From Conexibacter sp. SYSU D00693 (GTDB lineage Bacteria > Actinomycetota > Thermoleophilia > Solirubrobacterales > Solirubrobacteraceae), in contig NZ_CP070950.1 of the NCBI RefSeq assembly GCF_017084525.1, positions 1,736,001-1,800,000 on the forward strand: a stretch of 64,000 nt of DNA. The letters are read 5' to 3'. The notes under the pieces were generated by a model. The model had not been told where the DNA came from and searched no databases. It saw only the letters and a list, made by a program, of their open reading frames with translations. Positions 1 through 9,286 of the stretch are shown here, in pieces. The position numbers and the translations under genes were made by a program. The stretch's first letter is position 1, and each line of letters starts with the position of its first letter.

Positions 1-1
1 G

Positions 2-3000
2 CAGGTCATCGAGTGGGACGCCGACAACAACGGCGCGTTCGAGCGCACCGTCTTCACGACGCCGCAGAACAACGGCAGCGTCCTCTACCAGGACCCGATC
101 AGCGGCGCCGCCCTCCAGCAGGCCGTGGACACGAGCACGCCCGGCATCAAGACCGTGCGGGCGCGCGTGTTCGACAACGGCGCGGTCGACGCCGCCGACG
201 ACCTGCGCCGCGAGGCCAACGACTCCTTCCAGGTCCGCGTGAACGCGGCACCGACGGCGAGCGACATCTCGACCTCCACCGACGAGGACACGGCGAAGGC
301 CATCGCCCTCCAGGGCGCCGATGCCGACAGCTTCCCGTCGGCGCTGACCTACGCGGTCGGCCAGCCGGCGGCGGGCACGGGCACGGTGTCGCTCTCGGGC
401 GGGACCGCGACGTACACGCCGCCCGCCAACTGGTCGGGCACGACGAGCTTCACCTACCAGGCCAACGACGGCATGGCGCTGAGCCCGGTCCGCACCGTCA
501 CCGTGACGGTCGACGCCGTGAACGACCTCCCGTCCGCCGGCGACACGTCGATCACCACGGCCGAGGACACGCCGGTCGACGTGACGCTGACCGCCACGGA
601 CGTCGACGGCGACAGCCTCGCGTTCGCCGCCGGCGAAGCCGAGCACGGCACCGTCGCGTGCGACGGCGCGGACTGCACCTACACGCCCGACGCAGACTTC
701 TCCGGCGAGGACGCCTTCCCGTTCACCGTCTCCGACGGCCACGGCGGCACGGACGCCGGCGTCGTCACGGTCACCGTCACGGCGCAGAACGACCCGCCGA
801 CCGCCGGCGACGCCTCGATCGAGACCGACGAGGACACCCCGGTGACCTTCACGCCGCCGGCCTCCGACCCCGACGGCCCGTTCACGCTGAGCGCCACCGA
901 CCCGGCCCACGGCACGGTCGACTGCGCGACCACCTGCACCTACACGCCCGACGCCGACTTCAGCGGCCCCGACGAGTTCGACTACACGGCCTCGGACGGC
1001 ACGAGCTCGGACACCGGCCACGTCACGGTGACGGTGAACGCGGTCAACGACGCCCCGTCGGCCGGTGACACGACCGCGACGACCGCGGAGGACACGCCGC
1101 TCGAGCTCCAGCTGGCCGGCACCGACGTCGACGGGGACGACCTGACGTTCGACGCAGGCGACCCCGAGCACGGCACGCTCGCGTGCGACGGCGCGGACTG
1201 CACCTACACGCCGGCCGCGAACTTCAGCGGCGAGGACTCGTTCACCTTCTCGGTGAGCGACGGCCACGGCGGCACCGACGAGGCGACCGTCTCGATCACC
1301 GTCTCGCCGGTGAACGACGCGCCGGTCGTCCAGGACACCTCGATCACCACCGACGAGGACAGCGACGTGACGTTCACGCCGCCCGCATCCGACGCCGACG
1401 ACGGCACGCTGACCCTGTCGGCCACCGACGCGGCCCACGGCACCGTCACCTGCGGCGCCACGACCTGCACCTACGCGCCCGACGCCGACTTCGCGGGCAC
1501 CGACGAGTTCGACGTCACCGCCACCGACGACGACGGCGCGTCCGACACCGGCCACGTGACGGTCACGGTCGACCCCGTCAACGACGCCCCGGTCGCCAAC
1601 GACCAGACCGTCACGACCGACGAGGACGAGGACGTGCGCTTCGACCTCAGCGGCCAGGACGTCGACGGCGACGACCTGACGTTCGACGCGGGCGCGCCCG
1701 AGCACGGCACGCTGGCCTGCGACGAGGAGGACTGCGAGTACACGCCGGCGCCGAACTTCAACGGCACCGACGGGTTCGACTTCACGGTCTCCGACGGCAA
1801 CGGCGGCACCGACACCGGCCGCGTCGACCTCATCGTCGCGGCGGTCAACGACGCGCCGAACGCCCAGGACGTCACGGCGACGACCGACGAGGACACCGCG
1901 GTGGAGCTCCTGCTCCTCGGCAGCGACCCCGACGGCGACACGCTGACCTACGCCGCGCAGGCGCCGTCGCACGGCGACGTCTCCTGCACCGCCGCGGGCT
2001 GCACGTACACGCCGGACGCCGACTTCCACGGCACCGACGAGTTCACGTACTTCGCCTTCGACGGCAACGGCGGTGCGGACTCGGCGACCGTCCGGCTCAC
2101 GGTCACCCCGGTCAACGACGCGCCGGTCGCCAACGACCAGCTCGTCACGACGACCGAGGACACGCCTGCGCCGATCACCCTCGCCGCCCAGGACGTCGAC
2201 GGCGACGCGCTGACGTTCACCGCGCAGGACGGGGCCCACGGCACCGTCTCCTGCGACGGCGCGGCCTGCACCTACCTGCCCGCGCCGAACTTCCACGGTG
2301 CCGACGCCTTCACCTTCACGGTGAGCGACGGCACCGAGGGTGGCTCGGACACGGGCCGGATCGACGTCATCGTCGCGCCGGTCAACGACGCGCCGACCGC
2401 GCAGGACCGCGCGATCTCGACCGACGAGGACGAGGACGTCGGGGTCACGCTGCTCGGGGCCGACGTCGACGGCGACCAGCTGACCTACGTCGCCGGTGCG
2501 GCCGAGCACGGCACCGTCGAGTGCGACGGCCCGGGCTGCACCTACACGCCCGAGCCGAACTTCAACGGCGCCGACGCCTTCACCTACACGGTGAGCGACG
2601 GCGAGGGCGGCAGCGGCCAGGCGACCGTCACGGTGACCGTCGACCCGGTCAACGACGCGCCGGTCGCCCAGGACGGCGAGCTCTCGACCGACGAGGACGA
2701 GGCCGCGGACGTGACGCTCCAGGCCCAGGACCTCGACGGCGACGAGCTCACCTTCACCCCGGGCACCCCGGCTCACGGCACGGTCACCTGCGACGGCGCG
2801 ACCTGCACGTACACGCCGGCCGCGGACTTCCACGGCGCGGACGCCTTCACCTTCGTGGTGAGCGACGGCCACGGCGGCACCGACAGCGGCCGGATCGACG
2901 TCACCGTCGCGCCGGTCGACGACACCCCCACCGCGAGTGACACGACGGCGACCACCGACGAGGACACCGCGGTCGACGTCGACCTCCCGGTCGCGGACGC

Positions 3001-4309
3001 CGACGGCGACGACCTCACGGCCACCGTGGCCGAGGAGCCCGAGCACGGCGCGGTCGCCTGCGAGGGCATCACGTGCCGCTACACGCCCGCGGCCGACTTC
3101 CACGGCACGGACACGTTCCGCTACGCGGTGTCCGACGGCGAGGGCGACACGGCGCAGGGCACGGTCACGGTGACCGTCCGCCCGGTCAACGACGCGCCCG
3201 TCGCCCAGGACGGGACCGCGCAGACCGACGAGGACACGCCGGTCGACGTGGCGATCGCGGCGAACGACGTCGACGGCGACACGCTCGCCGCGGTCGTCGA
3301 CGACGAGCCCGGCCACGGCACGGTCGCCTGCGAGGGCCTGACCTGCCGCTACACGCCCGCGGCGGACTACGCCGGCCCGGACGCCTTCCGCGTCCGCGTG
3401 CAGGACGGCCACGGCGGCAGCGACCTCGCGGACGTCGCGGTGACCGTGCGCCCGGCCAACGACGCCCCGGTCGCCACCGACCGGACGCTGGCCGCCGAGG
3501 AGGACGCCACCTCGCTGTTCGAGGTCCGGGGCACCGACGTGGACGGCGACAGCCTGACCTACACGGTCAGCCGCCCCGCCACGAAGGGCACCGTGACCTG
3601 CGAGGCCGACGGCGACTGCCGCTACGTCCCGAACGCCAACGCCAACGGCGCCGACTCGTTCGCCTTCCGGGCCGACGACGGCCACGGCGGCACGGACGAG
3701 GGCGAGGTCACGATCACGATCGCGCCGGTCAACGACGCGCCGACCGCCCAGGACGTCTCGGCGGCCACCGACGAGGACACGCCGGTGGACGTGGCCCTGC
3801 TGGGCAACGACATCGACGGCGACGCCCTGTCGTTCTCGATCGTCGACGGTCCCGACCACGGCCAGGTCCAGTGCGCCGCCGCGCTGTGCCGCTACACGCC
3901 GGCCGCCGACTACCACGGCACGGACGAGCTCACCTACAAGGTGACCGACCCGTCGGGCGCGAGCGCGACGGCCAAGGTCCGGATCACGATCACGTCGATC
4001 TCCGTCGCCACGCGGCTCGACGTCCCGCCCACGATCAAGATCAGCGGCCTGCCGCTGCAGATCAAGATCAGCTACAGCGCGACGCTGCGCCGGGCGGGCG
4101 ACGGGGCGCCGATCGCCGGCAAGAAGGTGACGTTCCTGACGGGCGGCCAGCCGGCCTGCACCGCCACGACGGACGCCAACGGCTACGCGCGCTGCGCCTG
4201 GCAGCTGAGCCAGACGCTCGCCGTGCTGCTCGGCGGCGGCTACAGCGCGGTGTTCACGGGCGACGCCGACTTCGAGCCGTCGCGCGGCCAGGGCCGCCTC
4301 ATCGGCTAG
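2..4309 (+). CDS. Tandem-95/cadherin-like repeat surface protein, 5' end missing
   Basis: The frame is open from the first bases of the window to a TAG at 4307, so the protein is the C-terminal 1,435 residues of something larger. It contains 14 consecutive repeats of about 90 residues. Each starts with a D/N-A-P-x-A-x-D linker and a T-D-E-D-T motif and ends in a beta-strand rich in T-V-T-V, as in tandem-95/Big_9 cadherin-like domains. Thirteen of the 14 repeats carry a Cys pair in the pattern H-G-T-V-x-C-x(3-5)-C-x-Y-x-P, which predicts one disulfide per repeat and therefore an extracellular location. The last 100 residues are an Ig-like domain with its own Cys pair. No LPXTG signal, transmembrane anchor or RTX tail follows, so cell attachment must use the missing N-terminus or another route. 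The composition is very acidic (many D), consistent with Ca2+-stiffened adhesins; an adhesive role is inference. Confidence 0.85.
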   Translation, partial: QVIEWDADNNGAFERTVFTTPQNNGSVLYQDPISGAALQQAVDTSTPGIKTVRARVFDNGAVDAADDLRREANDSFQVRVNAAPTASDISTSTDEDTAKAIALQGADADSFPSALTYAVGQPAAGTGTVSLSGGTATYTPPANWSGTTSFTYQANDGMALSPVRTVTVTVDAVNDLPSAGDTSITTAEDTPVDVTLTATDVDGDSLAFAAGEAEHGTVACDGADCTYTPDADFSGEDAFPFTVSDGHGGTDAGVVTVTVTAQNDPPTAGDASIETDEDTPVTFTPPASDPDGPFTLSATDPAHGTVDCATTCTYTPDADFSGPDEFDYTASDGTSSDTGHVTVTVNAVNDAPSAGDTTATTAEDTPLELQLAGTDVDGDDLTFDAGDPEHGTLACDGADCTYTPAANFSGEDSFTFSVSDGHGGTDEATVSITVSPVNDAPVVQDTSITTDEDSDVTFTPPASDADDGTLTLSATDAAHGTVTCGATTCTYAPDADFAGTDEFDVTATDDDGASDTGHVTVTVDPVNDAPVANDQTVTTDEDEDVRFDLSGQDVDGDDLTFDAGAPEHGTLACDEEDCEYTPAPNFNGTDGFDFTVSDGNGGTDTGRVDLIVAAVNDAPNAQDVTATTDEDTAVELLLLGSDPDGDTLTYAAQAPSHGDVSCTAAGCTYTPDADFHGTDEFTYFAFDGNGGADSATVRLTVTPVNDAPVANDQLVTTTEDTPAPITLAAQDVDGDALTFTAQDGAHGTVSCDGAACTYLPAPNFHGADAFTFTVSDGTEGGSDTGRIDVIVAPVNDAPTAQDRAISTDEDEDVGVTLLGADVDGDQLTYVAGAAEHGTVECDGPGCTYTPEPNFNGADAFTYTVSDGEGGSGQATVTVTVDPVNDAPVAQDGELSTDEDEAADVTLQAQDLDGDELTFTPGTPAHGTVTCDGATCTYTPAADFHGADAFTFVVSDGHGGTDSGRIDVTVAPVDDTPTASDTTATTDEDTAVDVDLPVADADGDDLTATVAEEPEHGAVACEGITCRYTPAADFHGTDTFRYAVSDGEGDTAQGTVTVTVRPVNDAPVAQDGTAQTDEDTPVDVAIAANDVDGDTLAAVVDDEPGHGTVACEGLTCRYTPAADYAGPDAFRVRVQDGHGGSDLADVAVTVRPANDAPVATDRTLAAEEDATSLFEVRGTDVDGDSLTYTVSRPATKGTVTCEADGDCRYVPNANANGADSFAFRADDGHGGTDEGEVTITIAPVNDAPTAQDVSAATDEDTPVDVALLGNDIDGDALSFSIVDGPDHGQVQCAAALCRYTPAADYHGTDELTYKVTDPSGASATAKVRITITSISVATRLDVPPTIKISGLPLQIKISYSATLRRAGDGAPIAGKKVTFLTGGQPACTATTDANGYARCAWQLSQTLAVLLGGGYSAVFTGDADFEPSRGQGRLIG

Positions 4310-4316
4310 CGGCTGC

Positions 4317-4354
4317 GGAGGTCCGGAACCTCCCACGGAGGGTCCGGACCTCCC
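4317..4354 (+). terminator. Tandem hairpins after the repeat protein
   Basis: Two hairpins follow the stop codon by 7 nt. The first is GGAGGT-ccgga-ACCTCC (4317-4333). The second is GGAGG with an inner TCCGGA and CTCCC (4337-4354, one bulged base). There is no T tract, so this is at best a weak or Rho-assisted terminator. Confidence 0.4.
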
Positions 4355-4440
4355 GCAACCTCCCAGCCTCACCGTCCAACCTCCCACCCGCGGGCGCCGC
4401 CCGCGGATGGCCCGCATCCTGGGTCCCACGCCGGCGGCCT

Positions 4441-4458
4441 CCCCCCCCCCCCCCCCCC
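4441..4458. repeat. Homopolymer of 18 C
   Basis: An uninterrupted run of 18 C lies in the 287-bp gap between the repeat protein and the convergent EAL gene. The rest of that gap (4310-4596) holds only the hairpins just downstream of the repeat protein and proline-codon-like GC-rich DNA. Length variation by slippage, or an assembly error, is likely here. Confidence 0.8.
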
Positions 4459-4596
4459 TCCGCCGGCACCCCCTTTCCACGACCTCCACGACCAGATGCT
4501 CAAGCACCTCCTCCACCCCTCCCGCATGACCGTCGGCGCCCTGGGCAGCCTCGCCGCCCTGCTCGTCGAGCCCGCCGCGGCCTTCGCGCCGCAGGT

Positions 4597-7500
4597 CTAG
4601 CGCTCGTCGTCCTCGAGGACGCCGCGCCGGACGAGCGCGGCCAGCCGCGCCAGGCCCGCCGCCTCCGCCTCGCCGCCGGCGACGTCGAGGAGCACCGGGC
4701 GCATCACCTGGCACAGCGCCTCGAGGACCGTCGCCGTCTCGACCAGCCGCGTCCCCGCGAAGCGGGCGATGCGGCGGTGCTGGCGGGTGGCCTCGCGCAC
4801 CAGCGCGAAGTCGCCCGCCCCGGCCGCGACGGCGACCTGCTCCACCCACGTCTGCAGCGCCCGGCTGCCGGCGTCGGTGACGTACCAGCCGGCGCCTTGG
4901 CCGTGCTCGAAGGCCGAGCGGACGGCGAGCTCGACCAGCCGGTCGCGCCGCTCGACGAGCGCGGCCGCCAGCGCCGGCAGCGCCGACTCGGGCGGCCGCG
5001 GCGCGCGCAGCTGCGCCCCGGGGGCACCGCCGTCGGCCAGCTGCGCCACGTCGCTGGCACGGAACCGGCGGTGGCCGCCGGCGGTGCGGACCGCGGGCAG
5101 CCGGCCCTGGTCGGCCCAGCGTCGGGCGGTGTTGTCGGACACGCCGAGGCGGACCGCCGCCTCGCCGAGGGTGATGGTCGCGCCCCGCACCGGCACCGCG
5201 CGCTCTCGCGCCTCGGGCAGGCCGTGGGCGAGGACGTCGTCGACCTGCGCCTCCGGGAGCGGCCGGGCGAAGAGGAAGCCCTGCACGAGGCTGGCGCCCA
5301 GCGCGCGCACCACCTCCAGCTGCGAGGTCGTCTCGACGCCCTCCACGACGAGGACGACGCCGAGCGCGCGGCTCATGCGCACCATCGCGTCGACGATCGC
5401 GACGGCCTGCGGGTCCTCCGGCAGGCCGCGGACGAACGAGCGGTCGAGCTTCAGGCACGAGACCGGCAGCGCGTGGAGGCTCCCGAACGACGAGAAGCCG
5501 GTGCCGAAGTCGTCGATGGTGAGCGGGATGCCGGCGTCCTCGATCTCGCGCAGCATGCCGCCGGCGTGGTCGAAGGCCTCGCGCTCGGTGATCTCGAGCA
5601 GGATCGAGGTGGGCGGCACGCCGTGGTGGTCGAGCAGCGCCCGCAGCCGCGAGCAGAAGTCGCGCTGGGCGAGCTGCTGAGGGGCGACGTTGACCCCGAC
5701 GACGGGGATGGCGCCGTGCTCGGCCCGCCACGCGGCGACGCGCTCGACCACGCGTTCGAGGACCCACCAGCCGAGCGGGACGATGAGCGCGCTGCGCTCC
5801 GCGAGCGGGATGAAGCGCCCGGGCGAGACGTCCCCGCGCTGGGGGTGGTGCCAGCGGGCCAGCGCCTCGAGCCCCGCCACCGAGCCGTCGTCGGTCTGCA
5901 CCACGGGCTGGAAGGCGAGCGACAGCCCGCCGCCGGCGATGGCGCGGCGCAGGTCGCGCTCGAGGGCGGCGTCGTCGGCCAGGGCGGCGCGGGCGGCGTC
6001 GTCGAAGACGACGGTGACGCCGCGGCCCGCGTCCTTGGCGGAGGTGAGGGCGGCGCGCGCCTCGCGCAGGAGGTCCTCGACGGTCGCGTCGGCCTCCAGG
6101 GCGAGCACGGCGCCGGCGGTCGCCCCGAGCGTGACCTCGGTGCCGCCGAGGTCGACCGGCTCGGCCACGGCCCGCCGCAGCGCCTCGCCGGCGTCGTGCG
6201 CGGCGACCGGCGTCGCGACGCCCGGGAGGAAGACGGCGAAGTCGTCACCGCCGCTGCGCGCCACCACGACGGGCCCGTCGGGCGCGATCTCGTGGGCGGC
6301 GCGGCACAGGCGGGCGGCGGCGCCGGTCAGCAGGTCGTCCGCCGCGGCGGTGCCGAAGGCGTCGTTGACGGCCTTGAAGCGGTCGAGGTCGAGCACGAGG
6401 ACCGCGCCGGTCGCGCCGTCCTGCAGGGCGGCGGCGACGTCGCCGGCGAACGCGCCGGCGGTGCGCAGGCCAGTGAGCGCGTCGGTGCTCACCCGGTGCT
6501 CGAGCGAGGCCAGCGAGCGCCGGCGCTCCGTCGCGTCGTTCGTGTGCAGCAGGATCTCGCGCGGCGCGCCGCAGGCGTCTCGCAGGATCGAGCTGGCGAT
6601 GGCGACCCACCGCTCGCCGCCCTGCGCGTCGGGCGCGCGCAGGCGCAGCTCGTCGCGGAGGTGGTCGAGCTCGCCGGCGACCAGGCGCTCGAGGTTGGCC
6701 TGTGCGCGCCGCAGGTCGTCCGGGTGGACGAGGCGCCCGACGTCCTTGCCGGTCAGCGCGTCCTGCGGCTCGCCGGCGAGGGCGGCGAACGCGGCGTTGG
6801 CGCGGGTCACGCGCCCGGCCATGTCCAGCAGCGCCGCGCCGATCGGCGAGCCGTCGAACGCCGCCTCCAGGCGCTGGCGGGTGTGGCGCAGGACGGTGTC
6901 CTTGCGCCGCTCCTCCGTCCGGTCGTGGACGGTGCCGCGCAGGCGCGCGACGCGACCGTCGGGCGTCGTGTCGGTGACGGCGCGGATGTGGACGATCCGC
7001 TCGCCGTCCTCGCGTGGCACGCGGACCTCGCAGTCGACCGGCGCCCCCGTGGCGGTGGAGCGCTCCAGGGCGGCCTCGAAGATCGGGCGGTCCTCGGGGT
7101 GCAGCGCCTCGACGGCCGAGCCCCGGCAGGGGACGAAGGTCCCGGGGTCGACCCCGGCGATGCGGTGCAGCTCGTCCGACCACCAGGCGACGTCGGTGTC
7201 GGGCTCCCACTCCCAGCTGCCCAGGCCGGCGAGCTGCTCGGCGGCGCGCAGGCGCGCGGTGTGGTCCTCGGCGGCGTCGGCTGCGCGGGAGAGCGCCGTG
7301 ACGTCGTGGAAGGCCACGGCCCATCCGCGGGCGTCGTCGGCGAGCGCGAGCGGGCGCACCATGCGCTGCAGGACGCGGCCGTCGCGCAGGCGCAGGACGT
7401 CCTCGAAGGCGCCGCCGGGCACGCAGCGCAGGCGGTTGGCCGTGGCGCGCAGCTGCCCGACGTCCTCCACCAGCGGTTCGAGCAGGGCGGTGACGTCCTC

Positions 7501-7716
7501 GCGCCGGGCGCCCTCGACGCCGTCCGGCGCGGCGCCCACGAGCGCGCAGAACGCCCGGTTGGCGCCGAGCACGGTGCCGCGCGCGTCGAGCATGTACGCC
7601 GGCACGGGGGCGGCCGCGAGGAAGGTGCGCAGGAGCGGGATGCCGACTGGGTGGTCGGCGAGCACTCCGCTTGGTGCGCCGTGGGACGGCGCCGTGGGAC
7701 GTGGGGCTGCGGGCAT
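4597..7716 (-). CDS. PAS-PAS-PAS-GGDEF-EAL protein with fused MerR-type DNA-binding domain
   Basis: A 1,039-residue soluble protein with no transmembrane segments. Domain order: three PAS domains (about 25-130, 145-255, 275-395); a GGDEF domain (about 405-560) whose active-site motif reads GGDDF (about 490); an EAL phosphodiesterase domain (about 590-830) with EALARW (about 615), N in VGVNVAP, E in EITER, DDFGTG (about 739), the Lys in LKLDRSFV and E in EGVETTSQLE; a MerR/excisionase-type helix-turn-helix (about 850-905) containing TARRWADQGRLP and GGHRRF; and a 130-residue helical C-terminal domain. The EAL catalytic set looks intact, so c-di-GMP hydrolysis is likely. The GGDDF variant may still cyclise GTP or may only bind it. 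A MerR-type DNA-binding domain after EAL is unusual and suggests direct gene control by a c-di-GMP enzyme. The gene is divergent from the AarF gene. Confidence 0.9.
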   Translation of the reverse strand: MPAAPRPTAPSHGAPSGVLADHPVGIPLLRTFLAAAPVPAYMLDARGTVLGANRAFCALVGAAPDGVEGARREDVTALLEPLVEDVGQLRATANRLRCVPGGAFEDVLRLRDGRVLQRMVRPLALADDARGWAVAFHDVTALSRAADAAEDHTARLRAAEQLAGLGSWEWEPDTDVAWWSDELHRIAGVDPGTFVPCRGSAVEALHPEDRPIFEAALERSTATGAPVDCEVRVPREDGERIVHIRAVTDTTPDGRVARLRGTVHDRTEERRKDTVLRHTRQRLEAAFDGSPIGAALLDMAGRVTRANAAFAALAGEPQDALTGKDVGRLVHPDDLRRAQANLERLVAGELDHLRDELRLRAPDAQGGERWVAIASSILRDACGAPREILLHTNDATERRRSLASLEHRVSTDALTGLRTAGAFAGDVAAALQDGATGAVLVLDLDRFKAVNDAFGTAAADDLLTGAAARLCRAAHEIAPDGPVVVARSGGDDFAVFLPGVATPVAAHDAGEALRRAVAEPVDLGGTEVTLGATAGAVLALEADATVEDLLREARAALTSAKDAGRGVTVVFDDAARAALADDAALERDLRRAIAGGGLSLAFQPVVQTDDGSVAGLEALARWHHPQRGDVSPGRFIPLAERSALIVPLGWWVLERVVERVAAWRAEHGAIPVVGVNVAPQQLAQRDFCSRLRALLDHHGVPPTSILLEITEREAFDHAGGMLREIEDAGIPLTIDDFGTGFSSFGSLHALPVSCLKLDRSFVRGLPEDPQAVAIVDAMVRMSRALGVVLVVEGVETTSQLEVVRALGASLVQGFLFARPLPEAQVDDVLAHGLPEARERAVPVRGATITLGEAAVRLGVSDNTARRWADQGRLPAVRTAGGHRRFRASDVAQLADGGAPGAQLRAPRPPESALPALAAALVERRDRLVELAVRSAFEHGQGAGWYVTDAGSRALQTWVEQVAVAAGAGDFALVREATRQHRRIARFAGTRLVETATVLEALCQVMRPVLLDVAGGEAEAAGLARLAALVRRGVLEDDER

Positions 7717-7901
7717 GCCTCGGGGGACCGACGCCTCACCGCGGTGGGTCCGCCGTGCTGCGCGTGTCCTGTCGGGGGTGGGGAGGGACGGCGTCCGCCG
7801 AGCGCCTGGGTGGCGCGGGCGTCCGCGGGTCTGGCATCGGCACTGGCGCGGCGCCGCTCGCGCCCCGATGTCAGCGGATGAACGCGAGTCAGTGGTGGCG
7901 G

Positions 7902-7918
7902 GTGGGGGCGACCCCCAC
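7902..7918. promoter_or_regulatory. Perfect inverted repeat at the AarF promoter
   Basis: GTGGGGG-cga-CCCCCAC is a perfect 7-bp dyad ending exactly where the -10-like TAGGCT (7919-7924) begins. It is a candidate operator or hairpin. The rest of the divergent gap 7717-7933 shows no gene. Confidence 0.45.
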
Positions 7919-7933
7919 TAGGCTCGGCGCGCG
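7919..7933 (+). promoter_or_regulatory. Leaderless-type promoter element of the AarF gene
   Basis: TAGGCT lies 9 nt before the ATG at 7934 and no ribosome binding site is present. This matches the TANNNT-N6-9-start pattern seen at several other genes here, so transcription probably starts at or next to the start codon. Confidence 0.55.
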
Positions 7934-9286
7934 ATGAGCCCGCGACTGCCCACGGGACGGATCCGGCGGACCGCCGCGGTGGGCGGCGCGCTCGGCGCCG
8001 GCGGTGCCGCGGTCGCCAAGGCGCGACTGCGCGGCGACGACGAGGCCGAGGCCCACCTCGAGGCCGCCGAGCGGATGGTCAAGACGCTCGGGACGCTGCG
8101 CGGCGCGGCGATGAAGATCGCCCAGCTCGCGTCCTTCGTCGACGTCGACCTCCTGCCCGACGAGTACCGGGCCATCTACCAGGACCAGCTCGCGGCCCTG
8201 CGCGACAGCGCGCCGCCGATGGAGTGGTCCCGGGTGAAGGAGGTCCTCGAGGAGGCGTGGGGCGAGGCGCCCGAGCGCGTGCTGGAGGACCTCGAGCACG
8301 ACGCGCGGGCCGCCGCCTCGATCGGCCAGGTCCACCGCGGCGTGCTGCCCGACGGCCGCGCCGTCGCGGTCAAGGTCCAGTACCCGGACGTCGCGCGGGC
8401 GCTGGCGGCCGACATGCAGAACGCCGGCCTGCTCATGCGCATGGCCAAGGCGCTGGCCCCGGGGCTCGACGCGAAGTCCGCCGCCGCGGAGCTCAAGGAG
8501 CGCGTGCTCGAGGAGCTCGACTACGAGCTCGAGGCCCAGAAGCAGCGCCAGTTCGCCCGCGCGTACCGCGGCCACCCGTTCGTCGTGGTCCCGGACGTCC
8601 ACACCTCCCTGTCGGCCGAGCGCGTGCTGGTCACCGAGTGGGTCGAGGACGGGATCGGCTTCGAGGAGATCCGCACGACCTGGAGCCAGGAGGACAAGGA
8701 CCGCTTCGGCGAGGTCGTCTTCCGCTTCCACCTGGGCTCGCTGCACCACATCCGCCACTTCAACGCCGACGCGCACCCGGGCAACTACCTCGCGCTGGGC
8801 GACGGCCGGGTCGCGTTCCTGGACTTCGGGATGACCAAGCACCTCGACCAGGCCCAGATCGACCTCGAGGTCCTCGCCATCCGCGCCGCCCTCGACGACG
8901 ACCCCGAGGGCCTGCGCAAGGCGCTGGACGACATCGGCTACCTGCGCAAGGCCGAGCGCCTCGACGCCGAACTCCTCATGGCCCACACGCGCGCCGTGGG
9001 CGGCTGGTACCTGGAGGACACCGAGGTCACGATCGACGCCCGTCGCGTCATGAAGGCGATCGCCGCGATCTCCGACCCGCGCTCGAAGTACGCCGCGATC
9101 CGCCGCTCCCAGAACCTCCCCGCCGACGAGCTCATGGGCCAGCGCATGCTCCTCGGGGTCCTGGGCGTCCTCGGCCGGCTCGAGGCGACGCGCAACTGGT
9201 GCGCGATCGGGCGCGAGTGGTGGTTCGGCGAGGAGCCGGCCACCGAGCTCGGCGTGGCCGAGCGGGCGTTCTTCGCGGGGCGCTAG
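7934..9286 (+). CDS. ABC1/AarF-UbiB family atypical kinase
   Basis: 450 residues. Motifs of the ADCK/UbiB/AarF protein-kinase-like family are present: the signature helix with KIAQ (about 59; the family usually has KxGQ), the alanine-rich nucleotide loop AAASIGQVHRG (about 125), the ATP-binding Lys in AVKVQYP (about 145), the catalytic-loop equivalent DAHPGNY (about 279) and the metal-binding FLDFGMTKHL (about 294). Members support isoprenoid-quinone synthesis or act as ATPases of lipid metabolism; the substrate cannot be read from sequence. The start codon is fixed by the leaderless-type promoter. The 3' end shares the tetranucleotide CTAG with the convergent AbiEi gene. Confidence 0.88.
   Translation: MSPRLPTGRIRRTAAVGGALGAGGAAVAKARLRGDDEAEAHLEAAERMVKTLGTLRGAAMKIAQLASFVDVDLLPDEYRAIYQDQLAALRDSAPPMEWSRVKEVLEEAWGEAPERVLEDLEHDARAAASIGQVHRGVLPDGRAVAVKVQYPDVARALAADMQNAGLLMRMAKALAPGLDAKSAAAELKERVLEELDYELEAQKQRQFARAYRGHPFVVVPDVHTSLSAERVLVTEWVEDGIGFEEIRTTWSQEDKDRFGEVVFRFHLGSLHHIRHFNADAHPGNYLALGDGRVAFLDFGMTKHLDQAQIDLEVLAIRAALDDDPEGLRKALDDIGYLRKAERLDAELLMAHTRAVGGWYLEDTEVTIDARRVMKAIAAISDPRSKYAAIRRSQNLPADELMGQRMLLGVLGVLGRLEATRNWCAIGREWWFGEEPATELGVAERAFFAGR

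Noticed and set aside
1183-2940. 585-codon Arg/His-rich frame inside the repeat protein
   Set aside because: Repetitive only because the true frame is repetitive; no domain signature.
4496-4600. 34-codon reading frame (MLKHLLHPSRMTVGALGSL...) ending on the CTAG shared with the EAL gene stop
   Set aside because: No ribosome binding site or TANNNT element before it; it is in frame with the repeat protein after its stop and looks like random GC-rich DNA. The shared CTAG is suggestive but not enough.
3073-7881. 1,602-codon frame on the plus strand
   Set aside because: Arg/Pro-rich, low-complexity translation running through the repeat protein and antisense to the EAL gene; a GC-driven shadow frame.
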